A stretch of DNA of 43,559 nt, taken from positions 1 to 43,559 of the forward strand of contig JAKQFH010000038.1 in the NCBI GenBank assembly GCA_029556265.1, read 5' to 3'. The notes beneath the pieces were generated by a model. The model saw nothing but the letters and a program-made list of their open reading frames with translations, was not told where the DNA came from and did no database searches. The DNA comes from Chloroflexota bacterium (GTDB taxonomy: Bacteria; Chloroflexota; Anaerolineae; Anaerolineales; Anaerolineaceae). Of the stretch, positions 13,406-24,267 are shown piece after piece. Positions within the stretch are counted from its first letter, which is position 1, and each line of letters opens with the position of its first letter. The position numbers and the translations under genes are program-made.

Positions 13406-14893
13406 TTATTGGTTTTGCAAATTAAAATAGTTATAAACCGCAGCCGAAAGGTTGGCAACCAACAGGTTCACCGGATCAAAAACCGCCTGGACGGGATGAT
13501 GCGCGAACACCGCCAGGACATAATCCCCGCCGGGTGTGTATACTATGCCGGCGTCCGCGATGGTGTGGATGTAGCCGTCATCCACTTCGTAAGCCCAACC
13601 GTGCTTATGGGCGACCGTGACGTTGGCTGGCACGCCTGCCTGTATCAACACACCGATCCGATTCAGCCCCAGGTATTTCACCATCATCTGACATTCTTCT
13701 TGCGTTATCTCGCCGTTAAATGCCAATGGGAGTGAGCCGCCGTATTCTTTTGCGCAGAAATAAATATCTTCCAACAGCAAGCCCAGGTCTTCGGGGGTAG
13801 TCTGGACAAAGGGGTCTGGTTCGGTGTTGTAATCGTATCTTTGATTTGCCGGGGTCTTAAAGATCTGTAAAGGTGGCGAGCCGAGCATGAAGAAACGGCT
13901 CCAAAAAGTATTGGTAAGACCGAGAGCTTGCATGTCTTTGGTAACATCCAGGGGCGCGAAAGTGCTGCCGATCACTACTTTTGCCAGGGCGTCGGTTGAA
14001 TCGTTATCGGACCGGTCCACCATCTGTTCCATCAGTTTTAATACGGTTTCGTCATATGGGCTGGAAAGACGTCGGAAGGCGGATATCAGCACCGGGATTT
14101 TGATGGTGCTCCAGGCAGAATAGGCGACATTCACGGGTATATCCTCATCGCCAATACGGCTGTGGGTAAAATGCAGCACCAAACCTGTTTGCAGGTCCTT
14201 TAAATAAAGCTCCACCAAACCATCGAAACTGGAGGCATCGATGATATCTTTTAACATGATTTCGAGCAGCCTAATCGAAGGTGTTGGCGCGCGAGTCTGA
14301 CGAATTTCCAGGTTGACGACGCGTTCCGAGCTGGAAGCCAACGCGGCATTTATCCGCTGCAATGACAGGTCATAATCCATTTCCGTGCCCGAGACGCCGG
14401 GGTAAAAAACGCTTTCACCCGGCACCGGCATCGGTGGGGTGGCAGGAATGTCGTAGCGAATGGCAATTTCGTTTTTAAGATAGGCGCTTACACGCGCGTC
14501 GTCGTAAACTGCGTCCAATGGAATATCTTTTGAACTGATAGGTTTGTTCCAAAGATACTTCCAAAAGCCGCTCCAAAAAGATTCAGCAACGCGTTGTTTA
14601 TCGGCAGCCGCAAGCATGTTCTCAATTTTCAGGGAAAAACCAAGCGATGCCGGGCGCACAAGCATCCGTGATTCCTGATAGCGAAGCTCAATTGGCGCGA
14701 GGTAAACCTGAACAAGGCGTTCGGATGCTTCTTCATAGGTCAGCCCGCCAACCGGAACGCCCGCGACGCGCAAACCTGTAGGAAAGGTGGCGCGAACGCG
14801 TGCGTAGCGGACCAACTCTACGGTGGTCAAAAAAACTGTCATCAGGAGTAAAAAAATTGCTGCCCAACGAATAAGGGAAGATCGTTTTCGCAT
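13406..14893 (-). CDS. Membrane-anchored beta-lactamase-fold serine hydrolase with YoaR-like domain
   Basis: This 495-residue protein has an N-terminal membrane anchor (about residues 9-28), a YoaR/peptidoglycan-binding-4-like region starting near residue 37 (G-L-R-V-A-G-V-P-V-G-G-L), and a class A beta-lactamase-like C-terminal domain. The catalytic tetrad is visible as S-T-I-K (Ser262, Lys265). The S-D-N loop follows at Ser295-Asp296-Asn297, and K-H-G stands where class A enzymes have K-T-G. It should sit outside the cytoplasmic membrane and could act on cell-wall peptides or be a penicillin-recognising protein; resistance is not implied. The start at 14893 has no Shine-Dalgarno; a perfect TATAAT ends eight bases before it, so the mRNA is probably leaderless. 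Confidence 0.8.
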   Translation of the reverse strand: MRKRSSLIRWAAIFLLLMTVFLTTVELVRYARVRATFPTGLRVAGVPVGGLTYEEASERLVQVYLAPIELRYQESRMLVRPASLGFSLKIENMLAAADKQRVAESFWSGFWKYLWNKPISSKDIPLDAVYDDARVSAYLKNEIAIRYDIPATPPMPVPGESVFYPGVSGTEMDYDLSLQRINAALASSSERVVNLEIRQTRAPTPSIRLLEIMLKDIIDASSFDGLVELYLKDLQTGLVLHFTHSRIGDEDIPVNVAYSAWSTIKIPVLISAFRRLSSPYDETVLKLMEQMVDRSDNDSTDALAKVVIGSTFAPLDVTKDMQALGLTNTFWSRFFMLGSPPLQIFKTPANQRYDYNTEPDPFVQTTPEDLGLLLEDIYFCAKEYGGSLPLAFNGEITQEECQMMVKYLGLNRIGVLIQAGVPANVTVAHKHGWAYEVDDGYIHTIADAGIVYTPGGDYVLAVFAHHPVQAVFDPVNLLVANLSAAVYNYFNLQNQ

Positions 14894-14901
14894 ACTGGTA
14901 G

Positions 14902-14928
14902 ATTATAAACTGATCCGAAGTTTTGCAA
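14902..14928 (-). promoter_or_regulatory. Promoter giving a leaderless mRNA for the serine hydrolase
   Basis: On the minus strand TATAAT (14902-14907) is preceded at 15 bases by TTGCAA (14923-14928). Only eight bases separate the -10 from the start codon. Confidence 0.6.
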
Positions 14929-15276
14929 ATCCGCTGCCAAACGGTTCACAGTTTTGCGTATCTGTTTTATGAACCCCCGACTGAGGCTGAAAAGAGCTAG
15001 CGCATTATCGAAAATCCCATTCAACTGGTGCAGTAAGGCGTTTGAGATTGTGACGCGGAGAGCGGAGCGGGATTGTCTGATGCGGCTGATTTTAGAAATT
15101 CCGGCCGAAGATGAATCGGCGCGGTAATCCACGTTTCAACCCTGAACATTTTCATTTTTTGTGCGCGAGGTTCGCTGGAAAGACCAGGCTTTTCGTGTGA
15201 TCAGAGGTTTGCTAAAAAAACTGACTTTGATGTTAGCTTTATTCCTAAACGCAAGGCGGACCAAAGAGACACCGCA
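14929..15276. other. Gene-free interval
   Basis: I see no supported gene or RNA here. A 52-codon frame at 14969-15127 has no ribosome site and no recognisable product. The interval borders a decayed insertion sequence and may be older debris. Confidence 0.4.
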
Positions 15277-15649
15277 TGTCAGGTCAAATGATAATGTTAC
15301 CGAACTGCCTTCATGAGTTCAAATGATATTGTTACTGAAGGTTCTTTAACATCGTTTTATAGAAATCGGCTTTTTCCAGTTGACCCGGACAAGGCAAAGC
15401 CAACAACGTTTCAATGGACCGCTCTATCTTCTCGCGTAACAGAAGTGGAATGACTGCTTTCCTGAAACCATCTGACACTCAGAGTCTGGTTTTATCCGAA
15501 AGGTCAGAAGCCAAAAGACGCTCGAGCGGAGGTTTAGCAGGAGCAAAGGTTCTTCTTTGCCTGCCACTGCCGCCCCGGTAACATTTTCATTTGATCTAAC
15601 GAAAGCGTTTCAGTAACATTTTTGGTGAACTAATGCGGGATTTTTGACA
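15277..15649. mobile_element. Decayed insertion-sequence remnant
   Basis: The segment opens with TGTCA (15277) and closes with TGACA (15645-15649). Each end carries two tandem copies of a longer terminal motif. The left end has TCAAATGATAATGTTACCG (from 15284) and TTCAAATGATATTGTTACTG (15318-15337). The right end has, inverted, CGGTAACATTTTCATTTGA (15576-15594) and TTTCAGTAACATTTTTGG (15608-15625). Multiple repeated end motifs starting with TG are typical of IS21-like elements with DDE (rve-type) transposases, but the family is inferred. Only about 240 bases lie between the end-repeat regions, so most of the element has been deleted. Confidence 0.6.
15332..15586 (-). pseudogene. Transposase C-terminal fragment with internal stop
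   Basis: Inside the IS remnant one minus-strand frame stays open for 85 codons apart from a single TGA at codon 36. It reads as a plausible basic protein tail (K-P-P-L-E-R-L-L-A-S-D-L-S, then L-L-L-R-E-K-I-E-R-S-I-E-T-L, ending M-L-K-N-L-Q). There is no start codon context, and its N-terminal side joins the IS end directly. I take it as the truncated end of the lost transposase or helper gene; the family cannot be fixed. Confidence 0.45.
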
Positions 15650-15672
15650 TTCACCCCAGATAATGATAGACT
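15644..15672 (+). promoter_or_regulatory. Hybrid promoter at the IS/chromosome junction
   Basis: TTGACA (15644-15649) is formed by the last bases of the IS remnant. TAGACT (15667-15672) lies 17 bases downstream in flanking DNA. It would drive the mtnA-pfkB-ahcY operon with a leader of about 40 bases. Confidence 0.5.
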
Positions 15673-15684
15673 AAATGCAGTACC

Positions 15685-15706
15685 AGCGCCGTGAGGGCGC
15701 TTTTTT
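15685..15706 (+). terminator. Intrinsic-terminator-like hairpin abutting the mtnA-like start
   Basis: AGCGCC-gtgag-GGCGCT is followed by six Ts that end one base before an ATG. The hairpin is a good intrinsic terminator. It either stops read-through from the IS side or attenuates the operon driven by the promoter just upstream. The short leader leaves no room for a classical aptamer. Confidence 0.6.
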
Positions 15707-15718
15707 ATGGGAGTATGG

Positions 15719-16770
15719 ATGCGGTCCATCGCGTGGGATGATGAATCTCAACAACTCAAGATAATCGACCAGCTGGCGCTGCCGGGCGAATTGCGATACC
15801 TGGAAATCAATTCATCCGCGGGGTTGGCAGACGCGTTGACAAGCGCGGCTGTAAACGGCGCGCAGGCGTCAGCTATGTGCGGCGCGTATGGGCTCTTTTT
15901 CGCCTCGCGCGAAGTGGAAACGCGAGACCCGGCAGTCCTTCAGGAAGCAGTACGCAAATATCGCGAACATATTATGGCGGCAAGACCGACCGGCTACTGT
16001 CTGCGCGACCTGACCGCGCGAATAGTGCACCAGGCGGATGCGTTTGAGGGTGAGGTGGACGACTTGCGGGCTTTTTATTTTCGGGCAGCCCAAGACGCCG
16101 CAGAACAAAACATGAAGGCCCAACGCGCGATTTCCCGGTACGGGGCGGAGCTCATTCACGACAAGGCCGCAATCCTGCATCATGGGAATAGTGGCGGGTT
16201 GGCTGGAGTAGGGAACGGCACTGCCTTGGGCGTCATCCGCGCGGCGCATGAGCAGGGCAAACGCGTCCATGTTTACCTTACCGAGACGCGCCCACTGCTG
16301 GAAGGTTCGCGCCTGACTGCCTGGGAATTGGAGCAATACGGCATCCCTTACGAAATTGTGGTGGATTCCGCGGCTGGCTATTTGATGCGTACCGGGCAAA
16401 TTGATAAGCTGTTCTTTGGCGCGGACTGCGCCGCGGCAAACGGAGATGTTGTCAATTCAATTGGCACTTATATGGTAGCTCTGGCGGCTTATGATAACGG
16501 CATTCCAGCGTACGCCGCCTTTCCGCTTTCGAGCGTGGATTTTGAGTGCCCCAGCGCGGAAAACATCATTATCGGGGAACGCGACCAGGCTGATATTTTC
16601 TCGCTCCAATACCGCGGTTTGCCGGCTGCCCCTGTAGGCGCCACGGCACGCAATTTCGCTTTGGACGTCACACCGAACCGCTTACTTTCCGGTCTGATTA
16701 CAGATCGGGGTGTTTTGTATCCACCTTTTTTCAGGAGTTTATCCGTATTAAGACAGTTTGGGAGGGAAAA

Positions 16771-16774
<4 letters not shown>
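15719..16774 (+). CDS. MtnA-family isomerase (methylthioribose-1-phosphate isomerase-like) lacking the catalytic cysteine
   Basis: This 351-residue protein belongs to the MtnA/eIF2B-like family, which isomerises 5-methylthioribose-1-phosphate to the ribulose form. Family signatures are clear: G-T-A-L-G-V-I-R-A-A, E-T-R-P-L-L-E-G-S-R-L-T-A-W-E-L, G-A-D-x-A-A-A-N-G-D-V and I-P-A-Y-A-A-F-P-L-S-S-V-D. The usual H-C-N-x-G that carries the catalytic cysteine reads H-H-G-N-S-G here. The aspartate of G-A-D is kept, while its usual following arginine is cysteine. The start is ATG 15719 with GGGAG five bases upstream; the ATG at 15707 abuts the terminator T-run. It overlaps the next gene as ATGA. With adenosine-type kinase and SAH hydrolase genes downstream it may act on another nucleoside-derived sugar phosphate. 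Confidence 0.8.
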
Positions 16775-19010
<2,236 letters not shown>

Positions 19011-19031
19011 ATCGGCGTCAGATTGAATAGC

Positions 19032-19069
19032 AAAGAGCCATCCGGAAGGTTTCCGATGGCTCTTTTTCT
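19032..19069 (+). terminator. Intrinsic terminator of the SAM by-product operon
   Basis: AAAGAGCCATC pairs perfectly with GATGGCTCTTT, extended inside by GGAA/TTCC with one bulged C, and ends in TTTTTCTT. Confidence 0.9.
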
Positions 19070-19078
19070 TATCATTCA

Positions 19079-19298
19079 ATTCACCCCTGAAGGTGGGTGG
19101 GACCCTTTGCCCCTGGCTCGTTCAGCTCACAGATGAATTCCGCTCAGAAATACCCACTACAAGCATATCAAGCCTTTGCGAGATTTCAGCGGGCGAACTG
19201 AACAGCGTAGGAGCACACACCCCCGATGCAGGGAGTAACCCCGAATGGGTCGGGCTGCGGCTCAAGCACCTGGGAGTGAAAGACCGGGCTTTTAGATG
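19079..19298. other. Unassigned 220-base interval, possible structured RNA
   Basis: No coding signal is seen. Several short complementary pairs nest near 19227-19261 (GCAG/CTGC enclosing ACCC/GGGT), and the sequence is GC-rich and not repetitive. It could be the 3' region of the recA transcript or a small RNA; I could not match it to a known RNA class. Confidence 0.25.
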
Positions 19299-20399
19299 TT
19301 AGTAATCCTCGCCCTCCGCGCTGCTTTCCTCGCTGGAATCCCAGCTGCCCGTAACGTTATCCACGCTGCCAAGCGAACGAATGGTAGTCTCAATTTCTTT
19401 CATCAGCTCGGGGTTCTGGTTCAGGAAGTTCTTGGAGGCTTCGCGGCCCTGACCCAGGCGGCTGTCTTTGTATGAGTAGAACGAACCGCGCTTCTCGACC
19501 ACTTCCAGGCTTGTCGCCAGGTCCAACAGGTCGCCCGCTTTGGAGATGCCCTCGTTGTACATGATGTCAAATTCCGCGGTGCGGAAGGGAGCGGAGACTT
19601 TGTTCTTGACTACCCGCACGCGCACCCGGTTGCCAACAATTTCTGCGCCGACTTTGATGGACTGCACGCGGCGCACATCCAACCGCACTGAGGCGTAGAA
19701 CTTAAGCGCCATGCCGCCAGTGGTCGTTTCCGGGCTGCCGAACATCACCCCGATTTTCTGGCGCAGTTGGTTGGTGAAGATTACCGCGGTTTTGGTCTGG
19801 TTAATCGCTCCAGAGAGTTTGCGCAGCGCCTGGGACATTAACCGCGCCTGTACTCCCATGGTAGGGTCGCCCATGTCGCCTTCAATTTCGGAGCGGGGAA
19901 CGAGCGCGGCAACCGAGTCCACGACCACCAGTTCCACTGCGCCAGAACGCACCAGGGTTTCAGCAATTTCCAGCGCCTGTTCGCCGGTATCTGGCTGTGA
20001 AATGAGCAGCTGGTCTATGTTCACGCCGCAGCGAGCCGCGTAGACAGGGTCCAGGGCGTGCTCCATATCGATAAAGGCTGCCGTGCCGCCGCGCTGTTGG
20101 CACTCCGCCACGATGTGCTGGCAGAGGGTCGTCTTTCCGGAGGATTCGGGGCCAAAAATTTCGGTGATGCGGGCTTTGGGGATGCCGCCGACTCCCAGCG
20201 CCAAATCCAAGGAGAGCGCGCCGGTTGGGATGGCTTCCACCTGCATTTGGTGCGCCTCGCCCAGGCGCATAATGCTGCCTTCGCCATAGCGTTTGACGAT
20301 GTCGTTCAGGGCTTTATCCAACACCGCTTTTTTCGCGTCGTTCATGTTTTGGTCTGAAGATAAACCGGGTTGGGATGAGGGGGTCTTTTTGGCGGGCAT
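19299..20399 (-). CDS. recA: RecA recombinase
   Basis: This 366-residue protein is the central recombinase that forms filaments on single-stranded DNA and triggers LexA cleavage. Walker A is G-P-E-S-S-G-K-T-T (about residue 83), followed by D-M-E-H-A-L-D-P, the L1 region E-I-E-G-D-M-G-D and the L2 region [20 protein letters not shown]. The C-terminal tail is acidic ([12 protein letters not shown]), as usual. GGAG lies upstream of ATG 20399. The N terminus has about 20 extra Ser/Pro-rich residues. It has its own promoter, placed just after the stop of the upstream DUF1015 gene. Confidence 0.97.
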   Translation of the reverse strand: MPAKKTPSSQPGLSSDQNMNDAKKAVLDKALNDIVKRYGEGSIMRLGEAHQMQVEAIPTGALSLDLALGVGGIPKARITEIFGPESSGKTTLCQHIVAECQQRGGTAAFIDMEHALDPVYAARCGVNIDQLLISQPDTGEQALEIAETLVRSGAVELVVVDSVAALVPRSEIEGDMGDPTMGVQARLMSQALRKLSGAINQTKTAVIFTNQLRQKIGVMFGSPETTTGGMALKFYASVRLDVRRVQSIKVGAEIVGNRVRVRVVKNKVSAPFRTAEFDIMYNEGISKAGDLLDLATSLEVVEKRGSFYSYKDSRLGQGREASKNFLNQNPELMKEIETTIRSLGSVDNVTGSWDSSEESSAEGEDY

Positions 20400-20436
20400 A
20401 ATGTCTCCAGTTAGATTCTACCTGATAACTGCTCTA

Positions 20437-20464
20437 AATATAGCACAATTGTTCGATGTGTCAA
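20437..20464 (-). promoter_or_regulatory. recA promoter with a possible degenerate SOS box
   Basis: TTGACA (20459-20464) and TATATT (20437-20442) are 16 bases apart on the minus strand. Between them lies CGAAC-AATT-GTGC, one half of which fits the Gram-positive LexA box (CGAAC-N4-GTTCG); the other half does not. Confidence 0.55.
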
Positions 20465-20467
20465 GAC

Positions 20468-21787
20468 TCAGCAGCTGATGCAGCGGCATTCCATGTAGAA
20501 GCGTTTGTCTTTAGCATGCCCCATGGAGAAGGTCTTCCGCGGCAGCGCGCCGTCCAGGATAACAGTTTTAAAGAATGTATGCTTAGAAATCGGCGGGAGG
20601 AAGAAGCCGATATTCCTGGGTTGGGAGCCTAATTCCTGCACGGTCTCATCGCCGTGAACATAATCAATCCGGGTTTCCGGATGACTGTTCAGGAAGGCGT
20701 CGAGATATTCCTGCAGGCTTCCCGCCGGCAGATTATGCGGCGGCTTGGTAAACTCAATCAGCACGAGACCCGCGCCGCTGACGCAGCCGATTTTTTGTTC
20801 GTCCGCTTTCTGGCTCAAAACAGCGTCGGAAAGCTCTTCAAAGCTGCTAACCGGGTTAATTCGGATGTGAGAGGCGAATGCCCTCTCCAACTGCTGGAGA
20901 AAATCAGGCCGCGCATTAAACAGCACACGATGAATGGCTTCGAATTTTATGGCGGGGTCGTGCAGGTTGACGATTTCGACAAGGGCGTAGCGCGCGGGAT
21001 GGTCCATCCCAACCGTAGGTTTGAGTTCCTCCCAGATGGCTTTAGCGGTGGCAAGCGAATGGTTGCCGTCGCCCATCGCGAACAGCAGTGGGGGGGTATC
21101 GGCAGGGAGCTGATATTTCTCCGCGTATGCCGACGGCTCAATCAGGGCAGAAAGCCCCGAGAACACGCTGTTCACCAATGCCGGCTCGGAAACCAGCCGA
21201 CCCTGCAGGTGACCGCTGCCGAACATGAGTTCAAAATCGTAGCAGAGCGGCAGCCGTTCTTTTGCCTCCAGCACTTCTCCGAGGACTTTGAACTGCGGGT
21301 CGTCATACAAGACCAGGATGTGAGGAAGCTCCAGCGGCGCTCCGCGGCGGACTTGCATGCGCGGGGGGAGTCGGTCCAGAATGGTGCCTTCAGTGGCCCG
21401 GATAAGCGTCTGGGAGCCCTGGTTGTAATCATAAGTTTCCAGGTCCAGCGCGACCATTAATCCCGTTTGGGTTTGGTTGGAATGCTGGCGTTCCACCAGC
21501 ACAAATCCATCCTGCGCGGCGAGGAAACCCGACCGTAAATAGCTCCGCATGGCATCCTGGGTGGCTTGGATCCGGTCCTGCACATCCGGGTTGTTTAAAT
21601 ACACCTCAGGGAGAATCATGCGTAAGGTGGAAGGCGCGTCTCCGACAAATTCATTGACACGCTCCCAATAAGAAGGCTGAGATGTGAATTGGTCGCAAGC
21701 GATTACAGCCCAACGGGTATGGTCTATCTCCTTATCGGGCAGTAAAATACGCGGAACCGCGACGCCGATTTTTTCTGAAATATTCAA
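20468..21787 (-). CDS. DUF1015 family protein
   Basis: This 439-residue protein matches the DUF1015 family. The characteristic features are W-A-V-I-A-C-D-Q-F-T-S near the N terminus, F-A-M-G-D-G-N-H-S-L-A-T-A-K-A-I-W around residue 240, and a long tail. The function is unknown. The G-D-G-N-H-S-L block is the most conserved part of the family and is intact. Translation appears to begin at TTG 21787 (about seven bases after AGGGG). It lies between degV and recA, with a 47-base gap from degV, and the recA promoter begins right after its stop. The end C-R-C-I-S-C is unusual but not diagnostic. Confidence 0.8.
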   Translation of the reverse strand: MNISEKIGVAVPRILLPDKEIDHTRWAVIACDQFTSQPSYWERVNEFVGDAPSTLRMILPEVYLNNPDVQDRIQATQDAMRSYLRSGFLAAQDGFVLVERQHSNQTQTGLMVALDLETYDYNQGSQTLIRATEGTILDRLPPRMQVRRGAPLELPHILVLYDDPQFKVLGEVLEAKERLPLCYDFELMFGSGHLQGRLVSEPALVNSVFSGLSALIEPSAYAEKYQLPADTPPLLFAMGDGNHSLATAKAIWEELKPTVGMDHPARYALVEIVNLHDPAIKFEAIHRVLFNARPDFLQQLERAFASHIRINPVSSFEELSDAVLSQKADEQKIGCVSGAGLVLIEFTKPPHNLPAGSLQEYLDAFLNSHPETRIDYVHGDETVQELGSQPRNIGFFLPPISKHTFFKTVILDGALPRKTFSMGHAKDKRFYMECRCISC

Positions 21788-21834
21788 CGGGGCACCCCTT
21801 GTCTGAAGAGATGCCCCAATTGTATCAGAGAAAA

Positions 21835-22686
21835 TTATCCAGCCATAAAGGAAAGCCCGACAGCGCCGTTCCCGACATGGCAGCCGAGCACCGGGCTCAG
21901 GTCCGTCGCCAGTTCCTCCTCAATTTGGAAACGCTTATGGGCTTCTTTGCGCAGTTCTTCGACGGCCTTGGGAGCGTCCGCGGAAACCAAACCGAGGAAT
22001 TCAATCTTGCCGTGAGGGCCAACGCTCTGTTCAGCCAGATCCAGCAGGTGCTGATGGGCTTTGCGCGTGGTCCGAACGCGGTCCACCGGCACGATTAACC
22101 CGTCTTCGAGACTCAGGATTGGCTTAAGATTGAGCGCCGTGCCCAGAAAGGCTGCCGCGGTGTTGATGCGCCCGCCTTTGTGCAGGTATTCAAGCGTCTC
22201 GACGGCAAAGAAAACCTTGGAGCGGCTGGCAGCCTCTTTGGCGATGTTGCTGCACTCCAACAGCGTGGCGCCTTGTTTGGCAGCCCGCGCGGTCTTCATC
22301 ACAATCGCGCTGAGTGGAATGGAGGCAAGCAGGGTGTCTAAAACTTCAACCCGCCCGGCAGTCACCTGCCGGAGCGCCATCATCGCGGAATCGTAAGTTC
22401 CTGATATTTTGGAAGAAAGCGGGAGGGTCAGGATGTCGTAATTTTCGGCAATCAGCTGCTCAAATACCGTTATAAACGCCGCCGCGCTGGGTTGGGAGGT
22501 CGTTGGCAGGGTTTTTGCGGCTGGCAGCATCTTGTAAAACTCAGCCGGGGTAATATCAACAAAATCAACATAGTTTTTGCCGTCCCAATGGATATTGAGC
22601 GGGACGATATGAAGATTCAGTTCATCGATGATGGAGCGGGGGAATGCTCCGGTACTATCCGTGACAATGGCTACTTTTCTGGACAT
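21835..22686 (-). CDS. DegV family fatty-acid-binding protein
   Basis: This 283-residue protein belongs to the DegV family, whose members bind fatty acids and in Firmicutes (FakB) present them to the kinase FakA. The N terminus V-A-I-V-T-D-S-T-G-A-F, the lipid-contacting P-T-T-S-Q-P-S segment, and L-S-S-K-I-S-G-T-Y-D-S-A are intact. The later G-G-R-I-N-T-A-A-A-F-L-G block is also characteristic. GAGGTGA precedes ATG 22686; an in-frame GTG nine bases earlier overlaps that site. No fakA-like gene lies in this window. It is transcribed divergently from ffh. Confidence 0.9.
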   Translation of the reverse strand: MSRKVAIVTDSTGAFPRSIIDELNLHIVPLNIHWDGKNYVDFVDITPAEFYKMLPAAKTLPTTSQPSAAAFITVFEQLIAENYDILTLPLSSKISGTYDSAMMALRQVTAGRVEVLDTLLASIPLSAIVMKTARAAKQGATLLECSNIAKEAASRSKVFFAVETLEYLHKGGRINTAAAFLGTALNLKPILSLEDGLIVPVDRVRTTRKAHQHLLDLAEQSVGPHGKIEFLGLVSADAPKAVEELRKEAHKRFQIEEELATDLSPVLGCHVGNGAVGLSFMAG

Positions 22687-22774
22687 TGTGTTCACCTCAT
22701 GAAATTGGGATAACTACATGCTATGCTTAACACCGCCTTCCGGGCAGAGTTGCGCCGGGCTGGCGCGCTTGCTT

Positions 22775-22802
22775 TTGAATCCAGCCGTAATTAAGGTATG
22801 AT
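22775..22802 (+). promoter_or_regulatory. ffh operon promoter
   Basis: TTGAAT (22775-22780) and TATGAT (22797-22802) are separated by 16 bases, about 38 bases before the ffh start. Confidence 0.5.
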
Positions 22803-22840
22803 ATAAGCCTTGTTAATAATGATACAGACTGGTCCGTTAT

Positions 22841-24178
22841 ATGTTTGAGAATCTTTCTGACAAACTGAACAGCGTTTTCCAGAACTTGCGCAGACGGGGC
22901 AAGCTTTCGGAAGCTGACGTGGAAGCCGCGATGCGCGAGGTTCGCCTGGCACTGCTTGAAGCGGATGTGAATTACGGCGTGGTGAAATCCTTCACCGCCA
23001 GGGTGAAACAACGCGCGATTGGCGCCGAGGTTTCCAAGGCGCTCAACCCCGCTCAGCAGGTCATAAAAATCGTCAATGAGGAACTTATCCAGACGCTGGG
23101 GCAGGCAGAACCACTGAACCTGAAAGGCGAAAAACCTTACGTGCTGATGCTGGTGGGTTTGCAAGGTTCCGGTAAGACCACCGCAGCCGCGAAACTGGCG
23201 AAACAACTGCGCGCGCGGGGCGAAAGGGTGCTGTTGGTCGCCGCGGATATCTACCGCCCCGCCGCCGTCAAACAACTGCAAACCCTTGGCGAAAAACTGG
23301 ATGTCCCTGTTTTCGCGCTTGAGGGCGCGAAACCGGTAAAAATTGCCCGGGACGCCTATGAAAGCGCGCGCAGAGGCGGTTACACCGTGCTTATCCTGGA
23401 TACCGCCGGGCGTTCGCAGTTGGACGACGACCTGATGCAAGAATTGGTCGGCATTCAAAACGCGGTCAAATGCAATGAAATTTTGCTCGTCGTAGATTCT
23501 ATGACCGGTCAGGAAGCTTTGAACATCGCCCAGGGTTTCCACAAGGCAATCCCGGTCAGTGGGTTGATTATGACCAAAATCGACGGTGATGCCCGCGGCG
23601 GCGCGGCAATTTCCATCCGGGAAGTGACAGGCATTCCCATAAAGTTCCTCGGCACAGGGGAGGGGATGGACGCCCTGGAAGTTTTCGACCCGGCCCGCGT
23701 CTCCTCACGCATTTTGGGGATGGGCGATTTGCTTGGTCTGATAGAAAAAGCGGAAAGCGCTTATGCCGGGCAGGTGGAGGCTGAAGAAGCTGGAAAACTG
23801 CTTTCCGGCGAGTTTACCCTGGAGGATTTTGCCAAACAGCTGCGCCAGATAAAAAAGATGGGTTCGCTGTCTTCGGTTCTTGAAATGATGCCCGGGCAGT
23901 TTGGGGCTGTCGCCAAGAATGTGAATCATCAGGATGCCGAAAATCAATTAAAGACGGTTGAGGCGATTATTAATTCCATGACTGTGGCGGAACGCAGAAA
24001 CCCAAAACTTCTGAATGCCAGCCGGCGCAGACGCATTGCGGCGGGCTGCGGTAAGGATGTACAGGACGTCAACCGTTTGATGAAACAATTTAGGGATATC
24101 CAAACCCTGATGAAACAGTTCCAAAAATCCGGAGGACGTGGTAATATTAATAGATTGTTTGGTTCGCCCCGGAACTGA
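22841..24178 (+). CDS. ffh: Signal recognition particle GTPase Ffh
   Basis: This 445-residue protein is the SRP54-type GTPase that binds signal sequences and 4.5S RNA and targets nascent membrane proteins to FtsY. The N domain leads into the G domain with G-L-Q-G-S-G-K-T-T-A-A-A-K-L (about residue 106), D-T-A-G-R, and T-K-I-D-G-D-A-R-G-G. The methionine-rich M domain contains S-S-V-L-E-M-M-P-G and R-R-R-R-I-A-A-G-C-G, which binds SRP RNA. The length is normal. No good ribosome site precedes ATG 22841. It heads a run of translation and DNA genes (rpsP, khpA, rimM). Confidence 0.97.
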   Translation: MFENLSDKLNSVFQNLRRRGKLSEADVEAAMREVRLALLEADVNYGVVKSFTARVKQRAIGAEVSKALNPAQQVIKIVNEELIQTLGQAEPLNLKGEKPYVLMLVGLQGSGKTTAAAKLAKQLRARGERVLLVAADIYRPAAVKQLQTLGEKLDVPVFALEGAKPVKIARDAYESARRGGYTVLILDTAGRSQLDDDLMQELVGIQNAVKCNEILLVVDSMTGQEALNIAQGFHKAIPVSGLIMTKIDGDARGGAAISIREVTGIPIKFLGTGEGMDALEVFDPARVSSRILGMGDLLGLIEKAESAYAGQVEAEEAGKLLSGEFTLEDFAKQLRQIKKMGSLSSVLEMMPGQFGAVAKNVNHQDAENQLKTVEAIINSMTVAERRNPKLLNASRRRRIAAGCGKDVQDVNRLMKQFRDIQTLMKQFQKSGGRGNINRLFGSPRN

Positions 24179-24267
24179 AGAAAAGGATATGCACCCTTCA
24201 GCATACTCTCAACCTTCGATCCAGAACCGGGTTTTATTTTGAAACATAGTTTAGGAGTATTAAGTCA

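Noticed and set aside
13406-14893. Antibiotic-resistance beta-lactamase
   Set aside because: The fold motifs are present, but the YoaR-like N-terminal region, membrane anchor and K-H-G variant do not support a resistance call.
14969-15127. 52-codon small frame
   Set aside because: No ribosome site, promoter or family resemblance; it lies in decayed DNA beside an IS remnant.
15650-15706. SAM or SAH riboswitch ahead of the SAM by-product operon
   Set aside because: The leader from the only credible promoter is about 40 bases and contains just a terminator-like hairpin; no aptamer consensus is present.
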